In this document: positions 1 to 8,691 of the stretch, piece after piece
Layout of the letters: each line of letters begins with the position of its first letter
Numbering within the stretch: position 1 is the stretch's first letter
Assembly: GCA_964618405.1 (NCBI GenBank)
Contig: CAZUAY010000001.1
Coordinates: forward strand, 1 to 42,659
Source: JBBQIY01 sp964618405
Lineage (GTDB): Bacteria; Verrucomicrobiota; Kiritimatiellia; RFP12; UBA3636
Length of the DNA stretch: 42,659 nt
Reading direction: 5' to 3'
Translations under genes and position numbers: made by a program
The notes under the pieces: model-generated
Told to the model about the DNA's origin: nothing
Database searches by the model: none
Seen by the model: the letters and a program-made list of their open reading frames with translations, nothing else

Positions 1-153
1 TTGTGAGTTGCGAGCTGGGAAAACTTTGTCGTGAGCTTTGTCGCTAACTTTGTCGAGAGAGTGGGATCTTTTAGACCGGATTACAAGATTTTCCGGATGC
101 AGTGTTGGGAGAAGTTGTGAGTTGCGAGTGGGCGAGCCTGTAGCCGCGATCGG

Positions 154-200
154 TGATCGCGGACGATTCCGGCCTCGCCGAGGCCAGCCACAGGGGAGAA
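154..200. repeat. 47-bp hairpin repeat, copy 1
   Basis: Matches 42059-42105 at 46 of 47 positions. Its core is GGCCTC-GCC-GAGGCC (171-185). The single difference from the second copy falls in the 3-nt loop, so the stem is intact in both. Copy 1 also overlaps a second hairpin, CCGCGATC-GGT-GATCGCGG (144-162), of which copy 2 keeps only half. Function unknown; it resembles a REP-like intergenic element. Confidence 0.8.
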
Positions 201-219
201 AAACCTGTAGCCGTTGATG

Positions 220-262
220 ATCGGTCAATGAGTCGTGAATGCGTCCCCAGTCGCTGACCGAT
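220..262. repeat. TGACCGAT inverted repeat
   Basis: ATCGGTCA (220-227) and TGACCGAT (255-262) are perfect 8-bp inverted arms, the right one continuing as TGACCGATTACAG. The same arm recurs at 37946-37956, 41986-42025 and 42379-42389, always outside genes. Confidence 0.7.
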
Positions 263-395
263 TACAGTCGCGAGTCGTGAGTGGACTTGACAGATCTGGG
301 TTTTCGGCGTGTTTTTCTCGTCGCCGCGAGCCTATCTTATGCGGAGATCTCTCGTTTGTAATGAGCTTGGCTCGGCCATCTTTGCCAGTCAAGCC

Positions 396-1013
396 TTAAA
401 CGAGTCTTTGGAAAAAATCATTCATTTCGGTGATGCGCGATTCCAAGGTGAGGCGGGAGCTTTCGAAGTTAAGCGAGCGCCTCGCATCGGCGCGCCAGGT
501 CACCATGCGTGGGGCTTCGAACCATTCTTGGCGCGCGAGGGCGGGGGAGAATTTCTTCTGCACCGCCCAGTGCATGGAAAGCCAGATTCCTGGAATGCCG
601 AAATGATCGAGGACATCGGCATCTTGTACAACCAAGATTTCCGTGCTCCACAAGGGTTTTGCTTTGTTTGCAAACCATCTGCTGTTGGGGCGTTCATAGT
701 GGTGTTCCACAATTTCAGCGACCTTGGTTCGTTCGTCAGGCGTCATCAAGTCGGCAAACAGCTCCTTCACCATCTGGGCTCCCCGACCGCCGTGCGATTC
801 GCCTGGGGCGGCACTGGACTTACCGATGTCGTGCATGAGTGCGCCGAGGGCGAGAGCTTCGCGGTCGACAGTAAGTCCCTCGGTATCGGCAATCTCCATG
901 CAGAGCGTCGCCGTTCGTCCTCCGTGGTGGAGTCGATATCCGGGCTCGTAGGGTAGCTCGATGGTGTCGGCCATCAGTTCGACCGCTCGTTCTCGGATTG
1001 CATCTGTATTCAT
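396..1013 (-). CDS. HD-domain phosphohydrolase-like protein
   Basis: A 205-aa protein with the metal-binding pattern of the HD superfamily: His-His at 29-30, the HD pair at 61-62 within LMHDIGK, His-His at 104-105, and Asp131/Asp133 in QDADVLD. Small HD proteins of this type hydrolyse phosphomonoesters or phosphodiesters, often of nucleotides, but the substrate cannot be read from the sequence. Its ATG (1011-1013) overlaps the stop of the upstream RNA methyltransferase gene by four bases, so the two are probably translationally coupled. It is the last gene of the metG-led minus-strand run. No clear terminator follows; repeats begin downstream. The family call is firm and the specific role is not. 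Confidence 0.85.
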   Translation of the reverse strand: MNTDAIRERAVELMADTIELPYEPGYRLHHGGRTATLCMEIADTEGLTVDREALALGALMHDIGKSSAAPGESHGGRGAQMVKELFADLMTPDERTKVAEIVEHHYERPNSRWFANKAKPLWSTEILVVQDADVLDHFGIPGIWLSMHWAVQKKFSPALARQEWFEAPRMVTWRADARRSLNFESSRLTLESRITEMNDFFQRLV

Positions 1014-1774
1014 AGCGCGTCGTACTCCCCCCGTACTACATGCCCTGCGATCGCCAGTGCCGACACGACGTTGAGAGAGTTTTTGATTCCACGCGCTTGA
1101 ATAATCACGGCCTCATCTACCATTTCGACGATTTCGGGATCGAGACCAAAGCGTTCATTGCCTACGATCAAGGCAGCGGGGAATTCATAGGCACACGCAG
1201 TCACATCCTGCGCCCACTCAATGGTTTCGAGTGCGTAGAGGTGAATGCCGTTTTGATGAAGCTCGGTCAGAGCATCACGGATGTTTTCAAACCAGCGCCA
1301 CGAGACCATCTTCTCCGCACCCATGGCAGACCGTGCCACGTGCGGATGCTCCGGTGTGGCAGAGTACCCACACAGCCACAAGGCCTCTGCGCCGAGGAAC
1401 TCGGCCGTCCTAAACAGGCCGCCGATGTTGACCGCCGAGCGGATATTATCGGCTACCACGATGAGCGGGAAGGTAGCGGGTCCGACGGCGTAGGAGTCGT
1501 GTGAGGTTATGCCCATATCGGCATCGGTGATGCGTTCGCGCGCCGCGACGCGCTCCACCGGCACGAGAACGCAAAGCAATTGCTTGTCCGTAATCCCGGG
1601 CATCAGAAGGCGAGCCAGCTTTTGAAGGCGTTCGACGACGGATCCCGCAAAGAAATCATGCGCCTCGTTGATTCGCCCGACCCGAGCAGCGGCATTCTCC
1701 GGCAACGCCGCAATCTGTCGCAGCAGACGCAGCGCTATTTTCCAATCGCGTGGAGTGTCGGGTTTATTCTGCAT
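1010..1774 (-). CDS. SpoU/TrmH-family RNA 2'-O-ribose methyltransferase
   Basis: A 254-aa protein. All three SPOUT motifs are visible: motif 1 around residues 109-128 (DNIRSAVNIGGLFRTAEFLG), motif 2 around 202-216 with IVGNERFGL, and motif 3 around 230-245 with IKNSLNVVSALAIAGH. It should methylate a ribose 2'-OH in tRNA or rRNA using SAM via the trefoil-knot fold. Roughly 100 N-terminal residues precede the catalytic domain, and whether it acts on tRNA or rRNA is unknown. The gene starts 9 bp after the restriction endonuclease gene and has no obvious Shine-Dalgarno sequence there. This fits the idea that the R-M genes were inserted just upstream and displaced its original leader. Confidence 0.88.
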   Translation of the reverse strand: MQNKPDTPRDWKIALRLLRQIAALPENAAARVGRINEAHDFFAGSVVERLQKLARLLMPGITDKQLLCVLVPVERVAARERITDADMGITSHDSYAVGPATFPLIVVADNIRSAVNIGGLFRTAEFLGAEALWLCGYSATPEHPHVARSAMGAEKMVSWRWFENIRDALTELHQNGIHLYALETIEWAQDVTACAYEFPAALIVGNERFGLDPEIVEMVDEAVIIQARGIKNSLNVVSALAIAGHVVRGEYDAL

Positions 1775-1783
1775 GGCGATAAA

Positions 1784-2950
1784 TTAAATCAACTTGTAGG
1801 TTTTGGGCAGGCCAAAGAAGAGTTCTGGGATTTTTGTCGAAACAATTTTAAAAAATGGGCCTTTCTCAACAACACGTTGGTTCTCTTTCCGTTTGATCAA
1901 ATGGTCGAGTGTGATGTCGCCTGAAGACAGGAGCCTTTCAAACTGCGGAACATTGGGGCGGCGCGTATGCATAACGGAGTTTAACTTGAAACATTCCGTC
2001 CCTTTGATTATTTCCGTGGTGGCATTAATCCAAAAGGTTTCGTTATGCTTCTGTTGAAGTTTTTTCTCCAATGTTTCAATTCGCCAAATAGCCACGGGAA
2101 CATCGGACTTACTTGTTCTGTGAAGTTCATTCAGCAATCTTCCAACTTCGTCGACGGAGAGGACTAAATTTTGACTGTTGGCATGTTTTGTAGAGACAGT
2201 GCAGTACAATCGGAAAACAGATTCACGCCAGTATCCGAATTTGTCGAGAATTTCAGAAGAACTTTTACACTGGCTGATTTTCCAGTCTGGAACACAGGCG
2301 AAAAGTGAATTTCGCGTAGTTGATTTTTCTCTTTTCGCTTTGAGTTCAATCCCTTTATAGTCTGGCAGACAGCTTGAATTGATAGCGATCCCAAGAGCAG
2401 TCTCAACACTTCTTCCTATGGCGGTGCTACCCTTGCAGGTTGCGGGAATCGGGTTCTTAGCGATTTCTTTCAGCATCGCAAGAAGTTCAAGAGCAACTGC
2501 GGATTTTTCGGCAAGAGCGTTCTTAAAATAAGTCGATACAAATGGGCTTGAAAAGTCAAGCGTGCTCAGATTGACCGCATGAAGCTTTCTTTCATGCATG
2601 AAAAGGGCTAAGACATTGTCGCCTTGTATATATTTCCTCGAATTTAAAAACCAAAGACGCGGATCCCCTTTTTTGCTTGCAGGTCTATAGAACGACATGC
2701 TGAGTGTGTCAACGCCCTGAGAATGCACCATTGCAATATCTTTTACAATTTTGTTTTCAGGCCTTTGACCTTGTTGAGAATAGTCATGGATTGCATTCTT
2801 GAAAAGAAAAGCGCGAATTGGAGCGGTCGCATCGCAAATCGATTTCTCAAAACCTGTTCGTGTAAGAAAAAGGAGTACGCTTTCCAACTGGCACTCATTA
2901 AGTTTTGCGAGATTAACGGCTTCGGTTTGCGACAGTGTTCGTTCGCTCAT
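1784..2950 (-). CDS. Type II restriction endonuclease, MvaI/BcnI-like
   Basis: A 388-aa protein. The central region holds a PD-(D/E)xK-type active site typical of MvaI/BcnI enzymes: Glu183, then Asp197 in the DYKGIELKAK stretch with Glu202 and Lys204. Known family members cut CCWGG or CCSGG as monomers; the specificity of this one is inferred only from the family. The start codon lies inside the end of the methyltransferase gene (38-bp overlap), preceded by GAGGT about 8 bases upstream. This overlap delays endonuclease synthesis until the methyltransferase is made. The gene is visibly AT-richer than metG and trmH on either side, suggesting horizontal gain. The protein appears full length with no frameshift. 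Confidence 0.8.
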   Translation of the reverse strand: MSERTLSQTEAVNLAKLNECQLESVLLFLTRTGFEKSICDATAPIRAFLFKNAIHDYSQQGQRPENKIVKDIAMVHSQGVDTLSMSFYRPASKKGDPRLWFLNSRKYIQGDNVLALFMHERKLHAVNLSTLDFSSPFVSTYFKNALAEKSAVALELLAMLKEIAKNPIPATCKGSTAIGRSVETALGIAINSSCLPDYKGIELKAKREKSTTRNSLFACVPDWKISQCKSSSEILDKFGYWRESVFRLYCTVSTKHANSQNLVLSVDEVGRLLNELHRTSKSDVPVAIWRIETLEKKLQQKHNETFWINATTEIIKGTECFKLNSVMHTRRPNVPQFERLLSSGDITLDHLIKRKENQRVVEKGPFFKIVSTKIPELFFGLPKTYKLI

Positions 2951-4259
2951 TTTCTACCTCGATTTCATGACTTAGAATTTTGGCGAAATGTTCCCCAACT
3001 CGTCTTGCAAGAAGAACAGGGACAGCGTTCCCAATTTGCGTATAGCGAGGTACATCGCGTGTCCAGATCCCCGCTGAGGGGTCGCCTGCACGCCTACGCC
3101 CACCGGTTGTTCTGGCTCCTTTGAAAATATACCAATCAGGAAAAGTTTGAATTCTTGCCCATTCTCTCACGGTGGGCCCGCGCGGTTGTTCATAATGGAC
3201 GTAGTCTTCAGGCAGTGAACATGCCGTTATATTCGGGCCATCATTTCCCCAAGTGGTCGGGAAGACGCGCTGGGCAAATTTCTTCGTTTTCTTGTCCTCT
3301 GGAATCTCCCCGTTGTTCGCAATCATGTAGGCAAATTTTTCGCGAATATAGTCCGAGTGGTTCGAATATTCCTGCTCTGAAAGTGGTGCTCCTTTGCCCA
3401 TAATTTTTCCTGATGGCAAAGTCCGCAATTCCTTCTGGATTTGACTTTGAGGAGCGCTACCATAGTGAGTCGTGGCTTTTTTACTCAAATAGTTTGGGTC
3501 GACTAGGTCTGAAAGAAGTTCGACTAGAGTGGGCGCATTGCCCGACGGCTTGGGAAGGTACCCGCATTTGACCGCTGTTGGATTGTCAAAGGTTACCGAT
3601 TCATTTTCATCTTCGAGAAGCATCATTTGTGTTTCTGGATGCAAGATGTCGTATCGAATTCCTACCATTAAAATGCGGGGTCTGTTTTGAGGAACGCCAT
3701 AGTCCTTTGAATGGATCAGGTTCCACCGTACAGAGTAGCCCGGGATGGACTTAAATTCATTGAGAACATCTCGGAATACTTCGCCATTGGTTCCGGCCGC
3801 ATCCCATTTGGAGTTAATCAAACCGCGGACATTCTCGAAGAGGAACATCTTTGGCTTGATACATCGGATAACTCGTGCCATTTCTTGAAATAAATGATTT
3901 GAGGGAATATCCTTCTTGTCGAGGTTGAACGTTCTACGATGCCCGATGCCACTAAATCCCTGACAGGGCGGTCCTCCGCAGACCAGATCAATATCTGTAA
4001 TGCCTTTGTTATATTTCCAATACAGCTTTAGAATTTCCAGATTAGCATCCGTGAGGCTATAGATATCTCCGACAGGAATAATATCTTTCCCTTCTCGGTT
4101 GGCGATATAGGTTTCAGCAGCATTCGCGTTGAGTTCGCTAAAAAGTAGCGGCGTGAATCCGGCCTGTTCGAGCCCAAGCGAGAGGCCTCCACATCCAGAA
4201 AATAAATCGATGCAGTAACGCGGGGCTTTCGTTTGGGATTCTTGATCGTATGCACTCAT
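2913..4259 (-). CDS. DNA (cytosine-5) methyltransferase of a type II R-M system
   Basis: A 448-aa protein with the m5C methyltransferase motifs in order: motif I near residues 15-25 (YCIDLFSGCGG), motif IV GGPPCQGFSG with catalytic Cys99, motif VI FENV at 141-144, motif VIII QNRPRILMVG, and motifs IX-X near the C-terminus (REWARIQTFPDWY and YTQIGNAVPVLLA). It should protect host DNA by methylating C5 of cytosine in the site cut by the overlapping endonuclease. Between motifs VIII and IX lies the variable target-recognition region, which cannot be decoded by eye. The gene starts 9 bp after the metG stop, so it may be transcribed with metG. Only a weak ribosome-binding site is seen. Base composition is AT-richer than metG. 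Confidence 0.93.
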   Translation of the reverse strand: MSAYDQESQTKAPRYCIDLFSGCGGLSLGLEQAGFTPLLFSELNANAAETYIANREGKDIIPVGDIYSLTDANLEILKLYWKYNKGITDIDLVCGGPPCQGFSGIGHRRTFNLDKKDIPSNHLFQEMARVIRCIKPKMFLFENVRGLINSKWDAAGTNGEVFRDVLNEFKSIPGYSVRWNLIHSKDYGVPQNRPRILMVGIRYDILHPETQMMLLEDENESVTFDNPTAVKCGYLPKPSGNAPTLVELLSDLVDPNYLSKKATTHYGSAPQSQIQKELRTLPSGKIMGKGAPLSEQEYSNHSDYIREKFAYMIANNGEIPEDKKTKKFAQRVFPTTWGNDGPNITACSLPEDYVHYEQPRGPTVREWARIQTFPDWYIFKGARTTGGRRRAGDPSAGIWTRDVPRYTQIGNAVPVLLARRVGEHFAKILSHEIEVENERTNTVANRSR

Positions 4260-4268
4260 GAGGATGGC

Positions 4269-6290
4269 CTAGCCGATAGGGTCGCCAGGTTTGGCATTGC
4301 CGGCGGGGGAGATGACGCAGAGTTTCGAGGTGTCGGAGCCGGCGGAGAGCACCATGCCTTCGGAGATGCCGAAGCGCATCTTGCGGGGCTTGAGGTTGGC
4401 GAGCAGCACCACGAGTTTGCCGTTGAGCACCGTGGGGTCTGGGTAAGAAGCACGGATGCCGGAGAACACGTTGCGCGTGCCGAGCGGGCCGAGGCTGAGC
4501 GTGAGTTGGATCAACTTGTCGGAGCCTTCAACGGTTGTGGCGTTTTCGACACGCGCGACGCGCATATCGGAAGCGGCGAAGGCGCCGATTTCGATTTCGG
4601 ATTTTAAGGGCTCAACGGCGGGTTCGGCGGCAACCGGCACGTCGGTCACTTCTGGTTTGGACGCTTCTACCATGCCTGCGACGTGTTCGGGCAGAACGCG
4701 GACGGCGAGGTATTCGTAAGGAGCGACGGCGCGATTTTCGAGGACAACCTTCAGCGATTCCCACGTGTAGGAATCTTCCCCGAAAAGCTTTTCAACCTTT
4801 GTGGCATAGTGCGGAAGAATCGGTTTTAGGTAAATGGCGAGAAGGCGGAAGAGGTTGAGAATCGTGGTGAGCACCTTGCGCGTGGCTTCTGCATCGGTCT
4901 TGATCGTCTTCCAAGGTTGCACGGCATCGAAGTATTCGTTCGCGGCATCGGCGAGCTTGCAGACCTCTACAGGAACTTGCGAGAAGCGGCGGGCTTCGTA
5001 GTGTTCCGCAATGATGTCGGCTCTGGAGAGAAACATCGCGACGAGTCTTTTGCCGTCTTCATCCATTACGCCCATGGTGCCATCAAGGCTTTTGTGGAGC
5101 ATCTGAGCGCCGCGCGAGGCGAGGTTGGTGATCTTGCCCACAAGGTCGCTGTTGACGCGCTGCGAGAAGTCGTCGAGGCTGAGGTCGACATCGTCTGTGG
5201 TATTGTTGATCTTGCAGGCGTAGTAGTAGCGGAGGAAGGCGGGGTCGAGGTGATCGAGATAGGTTCGCGCATTGATGAAGGTGCCGCGCGACTTGCTCAT
5301 TTTCTCGCCATTGACCGTCAGAAAGCCGTGGACAAAAACTTGGTCGGGGCCCTTGAAGTCGGCCGCATGCAGCATCGCGGGCCAGAAGAGGCAGTGGAAG
5401 CGCACGATGTCTTTACCGATGAAGTGATACAATTCCGCATCGGGGTTATTCCACCAGCGATCGAATTTCTCGCCGTTCTTGAGGCACCAATTCAGGAGCG
5501 AAGCCATGTAGCCGACGGGAGCGTCGAGCCAGACATAGAAGAACTTGCCGGGGTGGTCTGGAATTTCGAATCCAAAGTAGGGGGCATCGCGCGAAATATC
5601 CCACGGCAAGAGCTTGGCATCATCGGAAAACCATTCGAGAAGTTTATTCGCGACGTCTGTGGCGACGTGTTTGGACAGCCAGTTCTTGAGGTAGTTGCGG
5701 AACTGATCGACATCGAAGAAGATGTGCTCGCTGTTGCGCTCTTCGGGCTTGGCCTTGCCGCAGACCGCGCAGTGGGCGTCCTTCATTTCGATGGGGGCGT
5801 AGGTGGCACCGCACTTCTCGCAGGAGTCGCCATACTGGTCGGGGGCGTCGCACTTGGGGCAGGTGCCGCGGACAAAACGGTCGGGCAAGAACATCTTGTC
5901 GTCGGGGCAGTAGAGCTGGGGGATGTCTTTGCAAAACAGAGCGCCGTTTTTCTCGAGACGTTTGAAGATCGTGTTGCAGAAGTCTCGGTTTTCGGGCGAG
6001 TTCGTGGTGTAAAAATTATCGAACTCGATTTGGAAATCGGCGAAATCTTTTGTGTGGCGTACGTAGCTGGCTTCGATCAACTCCTCTGGCGTGATCCCGT
6101 CCTTTCGGGCGCGGATCATGATGGGCGTGCCGTGGGTATCGTCGGCGCAAATATAGAGGCATTCGTGGCCACGCATTTTTTGGAAGCGCACCCAAAAGTC
6201 GGTCTGGAGGTATTCGACCAGATGACCAAGATGGATATCTCCATTGGCGTAGGGAAGGGCTGCGGTGACGACGATGCGGCGTTTTTGCAT
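4269..6290 (-). CDS. metG: Methionyl-tRNA synthetase
   Basis: A 673-aa class I synthetase that charges tRNA-Met. The HIGH-type motif is HLGH at residues 20-23 and the KMSKS loop is at 330-334. The connective domain carries paired zinc knuckles (Cys144, 147, 157, 160, 174 and 177), as in the long E. coli-type enzyme. After the anticodon-binding helices, an EMAP/Trbp111-like tRNA-binding domain occupies about residues 570-673, which normally mediates dimerisation and tRNA affinity. Length fits the full enzyme. A sigma-70 promoter is visible 40-70 bp upstream. The R-M pair follows after 9 bp. Confidence 0.97.
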   Translation of the reverse strand: MQKRRIVVTAALPYANGDIHLGHLVEYLQTDFWVRFQKMRGHECLYICADDTHGTPIMIRARKDGITPEELIEASYVRHTKDFADFQIEFDNFYTTNSPENRDFCNTIFKRLEKNGALFCKDIPQLYCPDDKMFLPDRFVRGTCPKCDAPDQYGDSCEKCGATYAPIEMKDAHCAVCGKAKPEERNSEHIFFDVDQFRNYLKNWLSKHVATDVANKLLEWFSDDAKLLPWDISRDAPYFGFEIPDHPGKFFYVWLDAPVGYMASLLNWCLKNGEKFDRWWNNPDAELYHFIGKDIVRFHCLFWPAMLHAADFKGPDQVFVHGFLTVNGEKMSKSRGTFINARTYLDHLDPAFLRYYYACKINNTTDDVDLSLDDFSQRVNSDLVGKITNLASRGAQMLHKSLDGTMGVMDEDGKRLVAMFLSRADIIAEHYEARRFSQVPVEVCKLADAANEYFDAVQPWKTIKTDAEATRKVLTTILNLFRLLAIYLKPILPHYATKVEKLFGEDSYTWESLKVVLENRAVAPYEYLAVRVLPEHVAGMVEASKPEVTDVPVAAEPAVEPLKSEIEIGAFAASDMRVARVENATTVEGSDKLIQLTLSLGPLGTRNVFSGIRASYPDPTVLNGKLVVLLANLKPRKMRFGISEGMVLSAGSDTSKLCVISPAGNAKPGDPIG

Positions 6291-6332
6291 AGTGGGAATC
6301 CTGTATTCTGATAACGTTTATAAGCGTGCGTA

Positions 6333-6361
6333 ATCGTATCAAAAGCAGCACGAGAAGTCAA
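6333..6361 (-). promoter_or_regulatory. Sigma-70 promoter for metG
   Basis: On the minus strand TTGACT (6356-6361) and TACGAT (6333-6338) are separated by exactly 17 bp, placing transcription start about 35 bases before the metG ATG. It lies between the end of the DUF4340 gene and metG. The R-M, trmH and HD genes may be read from it too, since no terminator is seen among them. Confidence 0.65.
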
Positions 6362-6375
6362 AAACGCCGAATCCT

Positions 6376-8211
6376 TTATTTGAGGGGATTCGTGGTGAGG
6401 TCATTTGAGAGCAAGGCGACATCCTCGGGGGAAGCCATGAAAACAGCATCCAACCCCTTGACTTTGATAGGGGCAGAGCCATCGGCGAGGATGTTGCCGA
6501 CGAGTACGATCACGACAGGAGTTTCTGGTATTTTCGTTGTGATGATGAATTCGATCGATGCTGGGTTGAGGCCGTATCCGTTGGTGTCCGGCGAGAACAG
6601 GGTCGATACGCGTAGCGCTTTGAAGTTAGCAAATAGCCTAGCAAGGGCATCGAGAGAAGTCTTGTTTGCGACAATGGGGAGTGGTTTCGCGGAGAACCAT
6701 TGGCCATCACGACCGAGAATGGCGGTCTCTTCGCGGGATCCTACGCGGCGTGTGATAGCGGAGAGCATTTCGGTTGGAATCGATGAAATTGTTTTATCGC
6801 GCATCGAGGCGAACCAAGCAGGCTCGAGGAAGTTTGTGGGAAGACTATCTGCGGGGATTCGATGCCGGAGTTTCCTTTCAGGAACGGAAATTTCGAATGC
6901 AACGGTTTTCCCGTCTGCATCTCGTTTGACAGTTGCAAATGCTCTTATGATTTCAAGCGGTGGAACGGGTGTGATTTCGATCTTAACAGTTTCGATACCC
7001 CCTTTCTCAAGAGTTTGCGCTTCTTCCTCAGATAGGGTTGTGACGTTTTGATCTTCGATGTGAAGAAGTTCTTCGAGAAATTTTGCGGCGGCCTTCTGAT
7101 CGACGGGTTGGTTGGACGGACGTGAGATCGTCCACGCCGTGAGGGTGTTGTTGAGGTGCATGGCGAATGAGGTGTTCGCGCTGTTGCAAGAGATCGAGAT
7201 CACTTCGGAAGTGAGAAGCGGGAAGATACGGCGTTCGCGGAGGACGTCGGCATCCAGTTGCAGTGCATCAATGATAATTTTGCTAACGGTGAAAATGCTG
7301 TTGTCTAGAGACGAGACAACAAAGATCGAATCAGGTGAGTCAGGGTCGAGACCTCCGAAATTAAAGGTGACAGTCGATTCGTCGGCGAACTTGATGCTTG
7401 CGATGAGTTTAGACTCGTCTGCTGAGATTCCTAGTGAGGTGCAGGCATCTTCAAGTAGGTCGTTGCCTGTCTGACGCTTCGATGGAGTCCAGACGAACTT
7501 TTCGATGGTGGCGTTCGCCAAGGATCCTAGGAGTGCGTTGACGGCTGGCATGGAGGCACTAATCTCGAGAGGACTTGTCATTTTCCAGCTCGAACCTGTT
7601 TTCATGAGCTTGACAAGGCTTTTGCCTGGCTGGCGTATTTCGATGCCATTAATGTCCTGAGATACTGGGACGAGCGCTCGGTCTCGGAAGTCCTCGACAG
7701 ACGTTGGGAGGAGGTCTAGGAGCATTCTATCGACAATATAGACGTCGTATGAGCCAGAGGCCATGACGAAGACTCCATCGCCAGCCGGTGTGTCCGCACC
7801 CATGCTCAGGGTCGATGTGCCGTCACGTCCTTCTAATGAGACGACGGCCTTTGGGCTGATAAGACCATAATCAACCAGACCCAGGCCTCGGTTTTTCCTC
7901 TGCCGCAGGGAAACGCGGTCGCGCGGGGTTGTTCGAGCGATCGTCTCAAGCATAAAATCGATTTGACTTGAATCAGCTCTGCACTGAATCGGTTCCTTGA
8001 TTTCCCATTGATTCTGGTGTCGCGAAAATTTGATCGTGGTGTTAGGGACTTTTATGGTGATTTGGTCTGTGCGGGTGATTTCACCGGAAAAAATGGAAGA
8101 CGGAATTGCGCCGAGGCCACCCGATGGAAGATGCCGCTTCTCGAACCACGCAGCGGCCGATACCAAGGCGAGAAGAATGAAGAGCCACAAGGTAGTTTTG
8201 CTCGAAAGCAT
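6376..8211 (-). CDS. DUF4340-domain membrane-anchored protein
   Basis: A 611-aa protein with one N-terminal hydrophobic segment (about residues 6-22) and a long extracytoplasmic part. The part near residues 45-210 has the pattern of DUF4340 (substrate strand/loop, then the DYGLISPKAVVSL-like segment), and similar beta-rich units appear to follow. DUF4340 proteins often accompany gliding-type ABC exporters (GldG-like), but no such transporter genes are beside this one. It starts 5 bp after lspA and so belongs to the dksA-lspA operon. The family call is fairly good; the function is unknown. Confidence 0.75.
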   Translation of the reverse strand: MLSSKTTLWLFILLALVSAAAWFEKRHLPSGGLGAIPSSIFSGEITRTDQITIKVPNTTIKFSRHQNQWEIKEPIQCRADSSQIDFMLETIARTTPRDRVSLRQRKNRGLGLVDYGLISPKAVVSLEGRDGTSTLSMGADTPAGDGVFVMASGSYDVYIVDRMLLDLLPTSVEDFRDRALVPVSQDINGIEIRQPGKSLVKLMKTGSSWKMTSPLEISASMPAVNALLGSLANATIEKFVWTPSKRQTGNDLLEDACTSLGISADESKLIASIKFADESTVTFNFGGLDPDSPDSIFVVSSLDNSIFTVSKIIIDALQLDADVLRERRIFPLLTSEVISISCNSANTSFAMHLNNTLTAWTISRPSNQPVDQKAAAKFLEELLHIEDQNVTTLSEEEAQTLEKGGIETVKIEITPVPPLEIIRAFATVKRDADGKTVAFEISVPERKLRHRIPADSLPTNFLEPAWFASMRDKTISSIPTEMLSAITRRVGSREETAILGRDGQWFSAKPLPIVANKTSLDALARLFANFKALRVSTLFSPDTNGYGLNPASIEFIITTKIPETPVVIVLVGNILADGSAPIKVKGLDAVFMASPEDVALLSNDLTTNPLK

Positions 8212-8216
8212 GTCGC

Positions 8217-8669
8217 TCAGTTCCGTCTTTCAGAAATGAAGGTTTGGATGAAGTAGACCAGAATGCCAAGGAAAATGGCTGTGTCCGCGATATTGAACGT
8301 AGGGAACGTGTAGACCGTAGACCAGTGAAAGTCTAGAAAATCGATAACGGCTCCACACTTCAGGCGATCGATCAAATTGCCGATGATGCCGCCTGTCAAA
8401 AGTCCTATTCCGATCTGTGCAAGGCGGCCGGACTTGGTGAATTCAGCGCGATTATACCAGAGGAGGCCCAGCATGCTAACGGAGACGCTGACTAGCAGCG
8501 CTCGCTGTCCGGAGAGCATTCCCCAAGCCGCACCGGTGTTAAACACTCTGCGCAGACTGAAAAAACCAGGAATTATCGTGAGGTGATCGTAAGCACCCAA
8601 TTTAATGCAGACCAGCCATTTTGTTAGCTGGTCAAGAAAAGTCACGATTATTGTTAGGGCGAGCAACAT
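8217..8669 (-). CDS. lspA: Lipoprotein signal peptidase (signal peptidase II)
   Basis: A 150-aa inner-membrane aspartyl protease that removes signal peptides from lipoproteins. The conserved blocks are present: DQLTKW in the first membrane helix (Asp14 region), FNTGAAWG, GGIIGNLIDRL followed by VIDFLDF (first catalytic Asp), and PTFNIADTAI (second catalytic Asp). Four membrane helices are evident. An in-frame stop lies just upstream of the chosen ATG, limiting the start. The gene begins 22 bp after the dksA-like gene, an adjacency known in several bacterial groups. Confidence 0.95.
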   Translation of the reverse strand: MLLALTIIVTFLDQLTKWLVCIKLGAYDHLTIIPGFFSLRRVFNTGAAWGMLSGQRALLVSVSVSMLGLLWYNRAEFTKSGRLAQIGIGLLTGGIIGNLIDRLKCGAVIDFLDFHWSTVYTFPTFNIADTAIFLGILVYFIQTFISERRN

Positions 8670-8691
8670 GTCGGTGCGCAGTTCCAGCAGG

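Larger units (their letters stand above)
1..395. repeat. Repeat-rich intergenic region
   Basis: No credible gene lies here. The stretch holds several members of the repeat family seen in the other long gaps of the window: GAGTTGCGAG words (near 6 and 122), a run of TTTGTCG words between about 33 and 55, a 47-bp hairpin element (154-200) and an inverted ATCGGTCA/TGACCGAT pair (220-262). A plus-strand open frame from 309 is antisense to the HD gene and has no family signature. Confidence 0.7.

Noticed and set aside
309..956. 215-residue plus-strand frame near the start
   Set aside because: Antisense to the HD-domain gene, with no homology pattern.
4917..6311. 464-residue plus-strand frame opposite metG
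   Set aside because: It mirrors a full-length, clearly coding metG and shows no family pattern of its own.
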